A stretch of DNA of 64,000 nt from Zelonia costaricensis. Its lineage: Eukaryota; Euglenozoa; Kinetoplastea; Trypanosomatida; Trypanosomatidae. Positions 1 through 10,161 of the stretch are shown here, one piece after another. A program made the position numbers and the translations under genes. How positions within the stretch are numbered: the first letter of the stretch is position 1; every line of letters starts with the position of its first letter. The notes beneath the pieces were generated by a model. The model did no database searches. It was not told where the DNA came from and worked only from the letters and a program-made list of their open reading frames with translations. The stretch is taken from NCBI GenBank assembly GCA_030849075.1, contig JASAOO010003476.1:1-64000 (forward strand), in the 5' to 3' direction.

Positions 1-843
1 GTGTGCTGTTGGTGGTTGTCAGCTCTCTTTTTCTTGTTTGTTGTTCCCTCGCCTCTCTTTCTCAGTCACACGGCGACGTCCCCACCCTCCACCGCACGTC
101 GTGTGCAGCTGTCGCTGCCCTGCCATCCATTCGTGTGCTCGTCGCACATTTCATACTTTGCCTCTTAGACGCTTTCGTGTTTTTTTTTTTTTGCTGCCTT
201 GTGTGCTTTCCGTATCCGCCTCACTATCCGTCGTGTGTGCTTCTCCGACTCAGTGTTCCTTTTCTCCTCCCCCCACCCACCCACCCACGCACCCACGCAC
301 ACACACTGTCTGTACGACATCAGTGCGGAGGACGGCGTAGACTGGTTGGAGCTCCCTCGCCCTGCCCTCCCCCCTTCTCTCTGAGGTGTGATCCCCGCCA
401 AGCGTCTGCACGGAGGCCTTCTCTCCCCATTCCTCACTCGCCTCCACGCGCCTTCGTTGCGGGCTTCTTCTTTTTCTCCCTAGTTGCTCCCTCGTCTCGC
501 CCTTGTCGTTCTCTCTCTCGCTTTGGTGCCTCGTCGTGCATCGCGGCGCGTCGCTCCCTCCCACGTGGCACTCGTCCGCTCCCCACACCTCCCCGCTTCG
601 CCGCACCATCGATCGCCCGCTTCCCCTGCCTCCGCGTCCCCCCCCCCTTTGCCCACTCCTGCGGTGCGTGCTTGCGTGTCCATCAACACGGTACCCCGCC
701 TGGCGGCATTGAAGGCGTTCGACCCCGCCCCTCCCCCCTCGGAAAGACAGGAAGCAGGGAGAAGGCCGTGAGAGGTGCTCCGGCGTACTCCACCTCGACC
801 TGCCTCGTGTGCACGCGTGTATCGTCGCTGTTCCCTGACGCTT

Positions 844-896
<53 letters not shown>

Positions 897-1029
897 GCAT
901 CCCGTCCCTGTCACGGCGAGGCCGCCCATCAGGACTTGCAGGTGGAGGAAGGTGTGACGAACCTGCTGGGGTGTGGCGTGCACGCTCAGAGGATCGCAGG
1001 AGGTATCGCGAGCTCGGCGACGTGCCCAG
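1..1029 (+). other. Non-coding 5' flank of the first gene
   Basis: No ATG-initiated reading frame with protein-like composition is seen. The sequence is pyrimidine-rich on the + strand, with a run of T near 180-191 and many C/T tracts, as expected for an intergenic spacer that supplies polyadenylation and trans-splicing signals. It contains a long GT microsatellite at 846-894. The exact splice acceptor for the next gene is not obvious. Confidence 0.6.
846..894 (+). repeat. (GT)n microsatellite, about 24 units
   Basis: This is an uninterrupted GT run between a pyrimidine-rich segment and the first gene. It is the longest perfect dinucleotide array in the window. Confidence 0.95.
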
Positions 1030-2214
1030 ATGAGGGAGAACGACGTCAAGGCCAACGCACAGCAGGGTGCACAGGCGTGTCATCCCAACAGGGAAGCCAA
1101 TGCCGCAGCCCTGACCACCGCGGTCAACCACAACCGCAACACTGCGCGGATGCTGGCGCGTGCACGGGCGTGGGTTCGGGCGCACGCGCGACTGCAACAG
1201 CCGCCGCCGTCGCTGCCGCCGTCACTGCCGCCACCGCCACCGCCGTCACTGCCGCCGTCGCTGCCGCCACCGGCCGCTCTCGCGCGGAGGAGCCACCGGA
1301 ACCCCTACGCGTACTGCATGCGCTCCTTCACGAGCTCGCCGGCGGCGTGCCAGCCCATCAACGACGGACACCACGCTGTTTGCGGTCACGGCATATTCGT
1401 GCGGACCGACGGCGCCGCCTGGGCCCGCCCCGCCTGTGTCGCGCTTCCCAATGCGTGCGCGCCTCGTGTGGACGACGCGCTGCGCCTTCTGGGCCGCGAT
1501 CCCGTGCCGAGGAACCTGCCTCTGTACGGCCCCAACGGTGTGCAGAGGTGCACGGATGCCGTCATGCACGAGTGGTTCCTGTGGTACGCCAAGCGGGACT
1601 TGTGGGCCGTGCTGCGTGACGAGGACGACAGCGTTCGGCTGAGGGAGGTGCTGCGGCGCCCGCTGCCGATGGTGCACGAGTACGTCGCTTGCGTGGTGGA
1701 ACCCTTTTTTTGGAGGGAGCAGTACCTGAACGACAGCTGCTGGCGCGCCCTGCACGAGCTCGTCGTCCACTGCCAAGAGGGCCTGCTGGCCTCCATCATC
1801 CAGTGCATGGGTGAGGGGCTGATGCTCTGGATGTGCAACGATAACGCAAACATCGTGCGTGTCCTGAAGGCGATGCTGGTACGCGGCGGGCAGGCGTGCG
1901 CGCCGATCATGAACGTCCTGACCAGGCACGCCAGGGATCTGGCTCAGCACAGGTCTGGCGTGGCCATCTTGCGGTTCGTCTTCGACAAAACCATCAACAA
2001 TGATGTCCGTGGCTTGGTGGCCGAGTTGCAGAGCCACACGCACACTCTACAGCGCAGCGGGCTGGATCGCTCCGTGACGGAGGCCATGCGGAGGCAGCGG
2101 GAGCGGGAGCTCCGCCCGCTCAACCGCAGCGCCGCCGCTGCCGCAGCCGCTGCCGCCGCCGCTGCCGCCGCCGCTGCCGCCGCTGCCGCCGCCGCCGCTG
2201 CTGCAGTCGTGTAG
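1030..2214 (+). CDS. Putative degenerate PUF/ARM-like helical-repeat protein with poly-Ala C-terminus
   Basis: A protein of 394 residues starts at the first in-frame ATG; the frame is open further upstream only from a GTG. Residues 58-81 form a Pro/Leu/Ser repeat built from the unit PPSL. Residues about 170-345 look like alternating amphipathic helices. Stretches such as LMLWMCNDNANIVRVLKAML and LAQHRSGVAILRFVFD resemble the two-helix Pumilio repeat, where a residue triplet contacts RNA and a hydrophobic helix follows. The repeats are degenerate, so an ARM/HEAT-type solenoid is equally possible. The protein ends in 25 consecutive alanines and two valines. Trypanosomatids carry many PUF proteins that act on mRNA stability; that role here is only an inference. 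The gene opens the visible part of the + strand unit. Confidence 0.6.
   Translation: MRENDVKANAQQGAQACHPNREANAAALTTAVNHNRNTARMLARARAWVRAHARLQQPPPSLPPSLPPPPPPSLPPSLPPPAALARRSHRNPYAYCMRSFTSSPAACQPINDGHHAVCGHGIFVRTDGAAWARPACVALPNACAPRVDDALRLLGRDPVPRNLPLYGPNGVQRCTDAVMHEWFLWYAKRDLWAVLRDEDDSVRLREVLRRPLPMVHEYVACVVEPFFWREQYLNDSCWRALHELVVHCQEGLLASIIQCMGEGLMLWMCNDNANIVRVLKAMLVRGGQACAPIMNVLTRHARDLAQHRSGVAILRFVFDKTINNDVRGLVAELQSHTHTLQRSGLDRSVTEAMRRQRERELRPLNRSAAAAAAAAAAAAAAAAAAAAAAAAAVV
2131..2205 (+). repeat. 25-codon alanine tract
   Basis: Twenty-five GCN codons run in a row (GCC, GCT and GCA mixed) immediately before the last two codons and the stop of the first gene. Codon mixing means that it is not a pure triplet repeat, although replication slippage is still likely to change its length. 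Confidence 0.95.
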
Positions 2215-3533
2215 CCCCCCCCCTCCTCGCTGCAGCCCAGGGCCAAATTCGTTTATATGCGTGTGTGTGTGTGTGTCTGTCACTGCGTGCGCAGACGTGC
2301 CTTTCAAGCCTATTCCATTCTTTTCCCGCCTCACTCACCAGCTCTATCCTTGACGTGCGTGTGTGCGTGTGTGCTTTGTTTGTGCCATTTTCTCTCTCTG
2401 TCACCGGTGCGCACGTGCGCGCTCGTGGTTTCTCACTTCTTCTATTTTGCCCATTCCTTCGTCACTGGCGTACGTGCACGCGCTTATCTTCTTGCTTCCT
2501 TCGGGTTTCTCTTCAGCGCTGGCGACGCGCTCTGATACTCAGTGAAGCGACGCGCATGCGAGCAAACACGGTCAAGTCGAGAAGTGCCTGCGGGGTGCTC
2601 GAGAGGGGACACCACGGCCTTCTCGTCTCCGAGAAAACAAACGGAAGTGTGATGAGGAAGGGTACGGTCAAGAGAGGAGGGTGGTGAGGGGTGGGGGGGG
2701 GCAGCTGCGGGCTTGGGGCTGCGCGCCGCTCAAGCTGCGTGCAAGCACGCTGCGGTACCCTCGGCGTGTCCTTGTGGTGCTCGAGGGTGAGGGCGCGCTT
2801 GGGTGTGTGTGTGTCTCCCTCCGAGCCCCTCGCAGACGTGCCGGCCGCCAAGCCCCCTCCCTCCCGCCTCTCTTAGCTGTTGCCCTGCGACAAGACTGTC
2901 TTGCGTCGGCACCCCGACACAAACGTGCGCTCACTGGCGAAGGCACACGCGCGTGTGCCTTGCCGGCCTTTTTTTTTTTGCCGCGTTGCCGCCGACCACG
3001 GTGAGGGGGTCGAGAGGAGGCAATTACTGGGTTTGCGTCGGGTGAAGAGGTGTGCGGGTGTGGGTGGGCAGACTCGCCACGCTATGTGCTGTCACCGTTC
3101 CTTCTCTGCTATGCTGTTACTTCTGTTGGTTGCGGTGCCTGCGCCGACTCTCTCCACGGCAACGCGCTCCACGAGGCACACAGCCCCCTCTGTGCCCCCC
3201 TCTTTCCGCTGCTCACCAGCACAACAGCGGAGGCGGCCGGCCGTTCAGCGCCATCTCACCGGAGTTGCCTGCGTGCGCTCCCGTCTCGAGTCTCCAGGTC
3301 AGGGACGCACGCTTCCGCTCTGGCGTGGTTGACGTACAAAAACCTCACGCGCGCACACCATCATCACCATCAGCATCACCCTCCCTTCCACCATAGCTCG
3401 TCACGGCTTCATAGATCGATCCCACGCCGCCGTCGCCGCCGGCGTCTCCCTCCGTCACTCCCTCCTCCTCCCTCCTGTCGCGCGCGTGTGGGCGAACGCG
3501 CCGCCGGTCCCTCGTTGACCCACCTCACGCGTG
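2215..3533 (+). other. Spacer between PUF-like and WD40 genes
   Basis: It begins with the 3' flank of the upstream gene, including GT-rich runs near 2261-2277, and ends with pyrimidine tracts near 3380-3395 and 3443-3480. The last AG before the WD40 start is at 3395-3396, after a C/T-rich stretch. It is the best candidate splice acceptor and gives a 5' UTR of about 138 bases. A short reading frame around 3050-3350 has UTR-like composition and was not called. Confidence 0.6.
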
Positions 3534-6500
3534 ATGGAGTCGCTGGAGAACGACGTGTCGCCTATCCGCGGCATGCGAACGGTGCCGGCGGCGACGTCCC
3601 CGTCCCTGGGACGGGCGTCCCACTTCACGGTGTACCGCCCCGCTGCGGCGCGGCTGCCACCACCTGGGCTCGCGCAGCACGTACCACTGCCACCGCGCCG
3701 GCTCTCCCCCTCCTACGCCCGGTCCTCACACGCGTCACCCGCGCCGGGGTCCTCACACGGCCGTCGCAGCACCGCGCACACCGGCGGCGGGGACGCGGAC
3801 ACCTCGCAGCTGCCGCTTGACCTGCTCGAGCCCGCCGCCACGCGGTGGGCGACCACGGCACGCCGCGGAAGCCGCCGGGGCCCGCCGCGGGTCCGCAGCA
3901 CCCTCGGCCCGCAGAGCGACGTCGTGGACACCGGGGTGTTCGTGTGCCCCAACACGGTCGTCGCCGCGCTCTACGCGCCGCCCTCCGCTTCTCCTTCGAC
4001 GTCTGCTGCCGCTGCTGCGACGGTGGTGGTGACGGCGGAGTCGGGTGGTTGGCTGCGGGTGCGGGAGCAGCGGACGGGCGCTATTCGTCACCAGCAGCAG
4101 CTGCGTGACGGCGGCGAGGCTTCCTGCCTGGCGTGGACCTCCGCTGCGTCGGCGGTACCGGTGGTGGTCGTGGGCCAGCTGAGCGGTCTCCTGTGCTTCT
4201 ACGCGTTGGTGGGGGAGTCGCTTGTGGAGCTGCCGGCTGCCACGTGCGTCTTCCATGAAGCGCCGCTGCTGACGTGCGCTGCCCTGCCCCCGCAACCGAC
4301 CTCGTCGTCACCGGCGGTAGTCCACGGCACGGACAGCGCGCTGCTCTCGCTGGACGCGGACGGGGTGCTGGCGCTGTGGTCGCTGCGGACAGCACCCGTG
4401 GCGGGGCACACCGCCGCTGTGGTGCCTGTGCTCGCGGTGCGTCTCGTAGACTGCTGCTACGCGTGTCCGGCTGCTGCTTCCTCGTCGACGAGCGACGCGC
4501 TGGGGAGCTCTGTCGCGAGTGCAGTGGTCGTAGCCGCGCCGGCTGCCGCAGTCGATGGTGCGTCGCGGCGGTGGTGCATGTTCAGCTCGCACTTCTTTGC
4601 ACCGGATCCCACGACGGAGAGCGAGACGGCCGCAGGACGCGGCGAACCCGGCGAGCGCGAGGGCGACGTGGCGGCTGTCTACCTCTCTGAGTTTGCGCTG
4701 GATGCCGCGCGGCCGCACGCTGGTGCTGCTGCGGACGGGCTCGAGGCCACCTCGCTCGAGGTGGGGGACGAGAGTGGCAGCGCCGCCAGTGGGCCCTCGC
4801 CGTCATCACCGCCCCCACAGTCGGCGCAGTGCCCCGGGTGGGTCGTGCGGCGCTCGTATGGGGTTCCCTCAGCGCTGCAACAGCGCAGGTCCGTAGCGAC
4901 AGCGCGAGGCGGGGCTGAGTGTGCGGCGAGCCCTCCCACGATCACGGCGCTGTGTGTCACGAGCCACGGCTCCGCAGCCGAGGCAGACGTGCAGCTCTGG
5001 GCCGGGACCGCAGACGGTCGCCTCCTCGTGTGGGAGGCGCTGACGGGGCGCTTCGTGCGCGCGCTGGTGTGCGAGTCCGCGGCGCCGGTGCACCACCTCG
5101 CTACCGTGGCCGCGCCGCCCAACAGCACGGCGACGGGGCCGGCGCTTGTGTTGGCGAGTCAGGCGGACGGGTGCGTTGTGGCGTGGAGCGCGGCGACGTA
5201 TGCCGTGGCGGAGGTGCTCCCGGTCAGCTACCCGCCCACCTTCGCTCGCGGCCCGGCGGGCGCCGTGGTGGGCGCTGGCGGCTCTGCGCCCGTGGTCGCC
5301 GTGCGTGACGCGGTCGACCTGCTGCGTGCGACCCGCCATTCACAGGACGGCGTTGCCGGTGTGTCGCCCCGCAACGGCTTCACATTGTTCGTGGAGCCGA
5401 TGGAGGTGGTGTGCATGCAGCGGGCCTGGTCTGTGGCGACGGATGGCACGGTGCGCACATGGCTGCTGCCGGCGGGGGAGGTGCGCCTGCAGGGCGGCAC
5501 CGGCACCTCCGGCACTGCCGCGGCGGCCGCCGCAGCCACCGGCGCATCGGCAGCGTGCGGCAGTGCGGCGGTGCTCGATGCCCACACAGTGCACTGCTTT
5601 CTGGAGGACCAGGCCGACGTGTTTGTGCGCACGACGCAGGCGCACGAGGTGGCACAGGCGGCGCTACTGGAGCAGGTGCGCGCGCTGCAGGAGCGCAACG
5701 GAGTCCTCGCCGCCGCGCTGCAGCAGGCCATCACCCGCCTCGAGCGCGTCGGCGGTGACGGGCTCGTGCGGTCCGCCTCGCGCGCCGCCGAGAGCGCCGA
5801 CGGCGGAGGTGCAGCCTCGCAGGAGTCCAGCGTTGCCGCGCCCCGCTCGCCGACTCCGCTGGCGACGCTCTCCCCGACGTCCAGCGCGGACGGCCGCCGC
5901 GTCGCCGAGGCGGCGGCTGCCGACCGGTCCACACCGTCCACGCCGTCCACGCCCATCGCAGCCCTCTCGCCCCCTTCACGCTCATCGCCACTCGCGATCG
6001 AGTCTGCCACATCCGCCCCTGCTGCCCAGGCTGCCCACGTCCGCACCCTGCAGTCGCTGCTCGAGGAGCTGCACGCGAGGCTGGAGGAAAGCTGGAGCCG
6101 CAACGACGCGCTGCGTGAGGAGCTGCTCGTGTACCAGCTGCGCACGCTGGAGCGGGAGGACGACATGGTGCGCCGCGTGCGTGCAACAACGACAGCCACC
6201 GTAGCGGTCAACTCCACCACCGACGGGGCCACGGTAGCGGCTGGGCCAACGGACGACGGCGCTTACGCGGGCGGAGGTGCGCGGCCCATCACGGCGGGTC
6301 AGGGCGTCGCACCTCCGCCTGCTTCTACCGCAGACGGGGCCGCGGTGCTGCTCCTCCCTCCGCCGCCGCCGGCACAACCGGCAATAGCACAAGAGGGACC
6401 CTCGGCTTCATCGCCCGCGCCTCCTGCCGCAGCGCTCGAACCCCCGCCCCGCTCCACGACCGCACCTCCGCAGCAGCAGGAGCATCACGAGGACGAGGGA

Positions 6501-7532
6501 GTTACGGAGCGGCCACCAGTGACGCCACCGCGCGCGTCGACGCGTGGCCACAGCCCCTCCCGCACCCTCCGCAGCCCCTCCGTGGCTGAGCTCGTGCAGC
6601 GGCAGCGGCCCATCGCCCCGCCGCCGCTGACACCACCACCGCTGCTGGACACTCGCCTGGCCGCCGCACAAGAGGAAGACATTGAGGAGGTGCGGCGGCG
6701 TCAGGACATGCCGCCCTCTGTGAACCCCCACGCCCCCTCCGCGGCGGCGCGGGCAGCAGCAGCACCCACGCGCCAGCTCAACGGCAGTCCTGCGCTGACC
6801 ACCACCACCACCGCGGCGGCGCAGCGCTTTCTTGCGGCTGCCGCTGCTGCCGTGGCGGCCCCAGTGCAGGGCGGGGCGGGCGTCCCCAGCCGCCGCCGTG
6901 TCCCGTCCCCGCCGCTGCTCTCCGTCGCGGTGGACGAAGACGCGTACGCGGAGGAGGCAGCGACGGTGTCTGCCGGAGACGGCGACGGCGACGATGACAG
7001 CGAGCCGGCGCTGATCGACGCGTGGTGCGCGAGCGAGAGCGAAGATGACCTCAGCCCTATCCCCGGGCCGTCCCCGCGGGGACTCCTCGGCCAGAGCGCG
7101 GTGGCGTCCGCAGACGCGTCCAGCTTCGCGGCTGGCGTACCGCACTACCCGACCTCCGCCTCGCTGCTCTCCGCATACCCGTACCCCTCCACAAGTTTCG
7201 CAGCGCAGCCCACGGCACACGAGCTTCGCCCGCACCGCGCGCCACCGGGCAGCACGGCGGCGCAGGTGGGCACGGCGACGTGGGCGTCCCCCGCGCGGGA
7301 GGAGAGTCGCCACCGCGGCGCGGGTGTGCACGGGTCCGGTGCGAGTGCTGCGGCCGCAGCCTATCGAAGCCCCGCGGCAACAGCGGCACACTTCAGCCGT
7401 GACCTGACTGCAGCGGGTGGGAGTGCGGCTGCGCGTGGTGCACCCCTGCGGCAGCCGAGCGCCACCTCCACCGTCGCCAGCGCCACCACGCCGCACTCCG
7501 TCCACTCGCCAATCATCTACCGGCTTGCCTAG
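3534..7532 (+). CDS. WD40-repeat/coiled-coil protein with long disordered C-terminus
   Basis: A protein of 1332 residues starts at the ATG directly after an in-frame GTG. Residues 1-120 are Pro/Ser/Arg-rich and probably disordered. Residues about 130-690 contain several WD40-like blades with motifs such as GVLALWSLRT, GRLLVWEALTGRFVRAL, GCVVAWSAATYAV and GTVRTWLLPAGEV, interrupted by low-complexity insertions. Two coiled-coil segments follow, at about 703-740 (leucine-rich, LLEQVRALQERN) and 835-885 (LQSLLEELHARLEE). From about 890 to the end the chain is Ala/Pro/Ser-rich with acidic patches near 1140-1180. WD40 propellers followed by coiled coils are typical scaffolds of flagellar, basal-body or trafficking complexes. 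Nothing in the sequence fixes which, so the function is left open. Confidence 0.85.
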   Translation: MESLENDVSPIRGMRTVPAATSPSLGRASHFTVYRPAAARLPPPGLAQHVPLPPRRLSPSYARSSHASPAPGSSHGRRSTAHTGGGDADTSQLPLDLLEPAATRWATTARRGSRRGPPRVRSTLGPQSDVVDTGVFVCPNTVVAALYAPPSASPSTSAAAAATVVVTAESGGWLRVREQRTGAIRHQQQLRDGGEASCLAWTSAASAVPVVVVGQLSGLLCFYALVGESLVELPAATCVFHEAPLLTCAALPPQPTSSSPAVVHGTDSALLSLDADGVLALWSLRTAPVAGHTAAVVPVLAVRLVDCCYACPAAASSSTSDALGSSVASAVVVAAPAAAVDGASRRWCMFSSHFFAPDPTTESETAAGRGEPGEREGDVAAVYLSEFALDAARPHAGAAADGLEATSLEVGDESGSAASGPSPSSPPPQSAQCPGWVVRRSYGVPSALQQRRSVATARGGAECAASPPTITALCVTSHGSAAEADVQLWAGTADGRLLVWEALTGRFVRALVCESAAPVHHLATVAAPPNSTATGPALVLASQADGCVVAWSAATYAVAEVLPVSYPPTFARGPAGAVVGAGGSAPVVAVRDAVDLLRATRHSQDGVAGVSPRNGFTLFVEPMEVVCMQRAWSVATDGTVRTWLLPAGEVRLQGGTGTSGTAAAAAAATGASAACGSAAVLDAHTVHCFLEDQADVFVRTTQAHEVAQAALLEQVRALQERNGVLAAALQQAITRLERVGGDGLVRSASRAAESADGGGAASQESSVAAPRSPTPLATLSPTSSADGRRVAEAAAADRSTPSTPSTPIAALSPPSRSSPLAIESATSAPAAQAAHVRTLQSLLEELHARLEESWSRNDALREELLVYQLRTLEREDDMVRRVRATTTATVAVNSTTDGATVAAGPTDDGAYAGGGARPITAGQGVAPPPASTADGAAVLLLPPPPPAQPAIAQEGPSASSPAPPAAALEPPPRSTTAPPQQQEHHEDEGVTERPPVTPPRASTRGHSPSRTLRSPSVAELVQRQRPIAPPPLTPPPLLDTRLAAAQEEDIEEVRRRQDMPPSVNPHAPSAAARAAAAPTRQLNGSPALTTTTTAAAQRFLAAAAAAVAAPVQGGAGVPSRRRVPSPPLLSVAVDEDAYAEEAATVSAGDGDGDDDSEPALIDAWCASESEDDLSPIPGPSPRGLLGQSAVASADASSFAAGVPHYPTSASLLSAYPYPSTSFAAQPTAHELRPHRAPPGSTAAQVGTATWASPAREESRHRGAGVHGSGASAAAAAYRSPAATAAHFSRDLTAAGGSAAARGAPLRQPSATSTVASATTPHSVHSPIIYRLA

Positions 7533-8389
7533 ACCAGCCATGCGCGCATGCACGAGTTCGAGCGAGTGTGCGTGAGTGTGTGTGTGTGTGTGACTGCGTG
7601 AGGCGGGGGTCTGTGTTTGCGTGCACACCGAAGGGAAGCGCCGCCCCTCGTCTCCCTTGTTCTCCCAGCTCCTCCATACGGACCACGAAGTCGCTGATGA
7701 GGGGCAAGTCGATTTCGCAAAAAAAAAAAACCGGATGCGCTGCGAGCCGCGAGATGGCGCGGCAGTCATGCAGCCCCCCTCCCCCCCCCACACACACAAA
7801 CACGCGTAGTGAATGTGCGCACAGCCGGTGGAGACGGTGCTCTGCCACGGGACAACCGATGGCGCCCGACGGCGCGGCTCTCTTCCGTTGCCCCACTCCT
7901 CCACCTCCACCCTCTTCCATGCGTGACGGATCCTCCATCGCACCACATGCCCCCCCCTCTTCACCACCTCCCCCCTTTGTGTGTCATCGCCGCTCGTGCT
8001 GCCCATCCAATCAACCCTCCCCACCCCATCGACCTTGTCAGCCTCGCATCTTCGCATTCTCTCCGCAGTGCACCACCGGCACACCTCGAGAGGAGTCGCC
8101 GCGGAGTGCCTGTCTTCGATATCTGTGCAGAGTGGGGGTGGAGAAGAACCCCCACACGCCCCTCCCCCGGAAGGCGGCTCACTTCGTTTCTGCTTAGAGA
8201 GAGACACGGTGCAGTGCCACCGCCTCGATCCCCCACCCGCTTCTCGCCTCTTTCGGCAACTCCGGCACAGACGCAAACCAAGAGAGAGTCACACACACAC
8301 ACACACAGACACACACGCACACCGCACGGTGAGTTACGCGTGCAAGTGTGTCCCCCTGCACACCCTGTTCGTTTCGCCAAACCCCAGCC
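7533..8389 (+). other. Spacer between WD40 and coiled-coil genes
   Basis: A GT run follows the stop (about 7576-7593). A CA run (8289-8322) precedes the next start. A run of A lies near 7720-7730 and a pyrimidine-rich stretch spans 7870-8060. The candidate splice acceptor is the AG at 8269-8270 after a C/T-rich segment, giving a 5' UTR of about 120 bases. No gene is seen. Confidence 0.6.
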
Positions 8390-9500
8390 ATGCAAGGCAG
8401 CCCCTCGACAAGCACCGCCACGACGGAGAGCGGGATGTCGGGCATCGTGTGGCACGCGAGCCACACCGCGAAGGCGCAGCACGCGCTGTCCCTCTTCGCC
8501 AACCTCCGCGCAGACCTGCGCACGGCACAGCCGGCCGCCCCGTCCACGCCGCTGCCGGCCGATCCGCCGCCCCGCGCCGCCTCGGCCACACGCGGGCGCC
8601 GCACCTCCGCCCCGTTGAAGAGGGCGCTCGCCGCACCCGCCGGGGGTGAGAGCGGCCACGCCGCGNCTCCGCCTCGCCGCGGCAGTCACGCAGCGCCTGC
8701 ACCTGCGCGCACGCCGGCTCGAGGGGGAGGCGGAGCTGTGGAAGCGCCGGTGCGCCGAGCGCGGGACCCACACCGCCAACCCCGCGCCAGCGCCGATGAC
8801 GGCCACAGTGGGCCCCGCGAGCCGCTGCTCGACCGGCACCTCGGCCTCCGTAGGGCCCAGCACGGAGCACCACTCGCCGCACTCCGACGCCACGGCGGAC
8901 ACCGCGGCAGCGCTGCGGGCCGCCGACGACCGCGCGGCGCACTTGCAGGCGACCGTGCAGCGGCTGGAGGCGCACAAGGAGGAGCTCACACGTCGGCTGT
9001 ACACGGCTGAGAAGTCGGTCGAGGCGGTCACCAAAGAGCTGCAGGCCGCGACGGCGCATGCTGCGGCAGCCTCCGCGCCGGCGCCGGTGCCGTGCGCAGC
9101 GGAGCCACCCGAGGCATGCGCCGCGTCGCCCCCGGGGCGGCGCCCCTCAGCGCGGGACGGCGCGTCGTCAGGCAGTCCAATCAGCAGCGCCCATGGCAGT
9201 ACCACCGCCGTAGCCGCGGACGAGTCGCCTGTGCTTCTGCGCGACTCCGTGCGTGACCTGCAGCACCGCCTCACGCAGTCGGAGGCGCAGACAAGGCAGG
9301 CGGTGCAGCTGCAGCTCGATGCGCTGCTGCGCCACCGCGAGTCGACGCCGGCGGCCGTGGCACTCGTCAACGCAGAGGTGCAGCGGTTGTTCCAGCTGAT
9401 GCAGCACCAGCTCATGGTGAACGCGGCGCAGCAGCAGGTGGAGCGAGCTCGCATGAATGAGCTCTTCTATCAGCTGGAGCGTGGCCGCGGTGCGCACTGA
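8390..9500 (+). CDS. Coiled-coil protein; frame interrupted by an ambiguous base (N) at 8666
   Basis: The start is ATG 8390. The first 92 codons read MQGSPSTSTATTESG onward up to an N at 8666. Beyond it the protein-like frame is shifted by one base. Leaving the N out joins the two parts cleanly, reads straight into a coiled-coil-like stretch (LEGEAELWKRR) and gives a protein of about 369 residues. The N is therefore best explained as a spurious extra base in the assembly, not a real frameshift. The C-terminal two thirds carries helical, coiled-coil-prone segments around LQATVQRLEAHKEEL, LLRDSVRDLQHRL and VNAEVQRLFQLMQ, separated by a Pro/Ala/Ser linker. No family was recognised. A flagellar or cytoskeletal role would be a guess. 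Confidence 0.75.
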
Positions 9501-10161
9501 GTGTGCCTCCCCCCTCCAACCCCGTTCACAGCCCCGGCTGCGCCATCGCGTGTATAACGCACACATGTGCGTACACCTCGTGCTGACTTCTGTCTCCATT
9601 CCGGGGACGGAGTCCGCGTGCCGCGTGCACCTCCTTCCCCCACCCACTCGCAGCGGTCCTGCGTGGCTCTCGGTGCCGCACCCCCCCCCCGCTGTCATCT
9701 CCCGATGTGCTTCCTTACTTTCCCCGCTGTGTGTGTGTCTCTCTCGCGCACGCGTCTTGCCCCTCGAACTTCAACCAGCGCAGGAGCAAAAAAAAAAACG
9801 AACGGGAATCGCGCCCGTGTTGATGAGCGCGCTAATACTGCGAACATCGTGCTTGCACGGGGATCGGTCCACCTCTGTTGTGTTGTTTCTCTCTATCTCT
9901 CTCCGCCACCGCTGACTTCGCTGTCCTCCTCCGTCTCTCCCCCCACCCACACGCCGTGCACCGCACAGAGCAGCGCTGCTTCGTGTCCGTCCCCGCCTCC
10001 ACCTCCCCCCCCGTCGCATCCCACAGAGCACGCCCCCACCCCCTTCTTCTTCTCTCCTCCACTCCACAGCACACCTTTGAGCGCGCGCACACACACACCC
10101 ATCACCCATCACCCACTCACCCACCGGGTCCCTCTTCCTCTTCGATTCTCGCCCACCCGCC
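9501..10161 (+). other. Spacer upstream of PF16
   Basis: It has pyrimidine-rich blocks (9880-9935, 10041-10066), an A run near 9788-9798 and a CA run (10087-10101). No coding frame has convincing composition. Confidence 0.6.
10041..10069 (+). promoter_or_regulatory. Predicted trans-splice acceptor of PF16
   Basis: An uninterrupted C/T tract of about 25 bases ends in CCACAG. The AG at 10068-10069 is the first after the tract. The mature 5' UTR would be 92 bases. The prediction rests on the usual trypanosomatid arrangement of polypyrimidine tract then first AG. Confidence 0.6.

Noticed and set aside
3..1619. Long + strand frame over the first 1.6 kb
   Set aside because: It opens at GTG and encodes Cys/Val and Ser/Pro low-complexity from microsatellite sequence. 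Its end overlaps the better gene in another frame.
6408..8276. 622-codon - strand frame spanning the end of the WD40 gene and the spacer
   Set aside because: It crosses a gene boundary, lies antisense to the unit and has Arg/Gly-rich shadow composition.
8390..9500. Pseudogene interpretation of the frame break
   Set aside because: The break coincides with an N, and leaving that base out restores one open frame without other damage.
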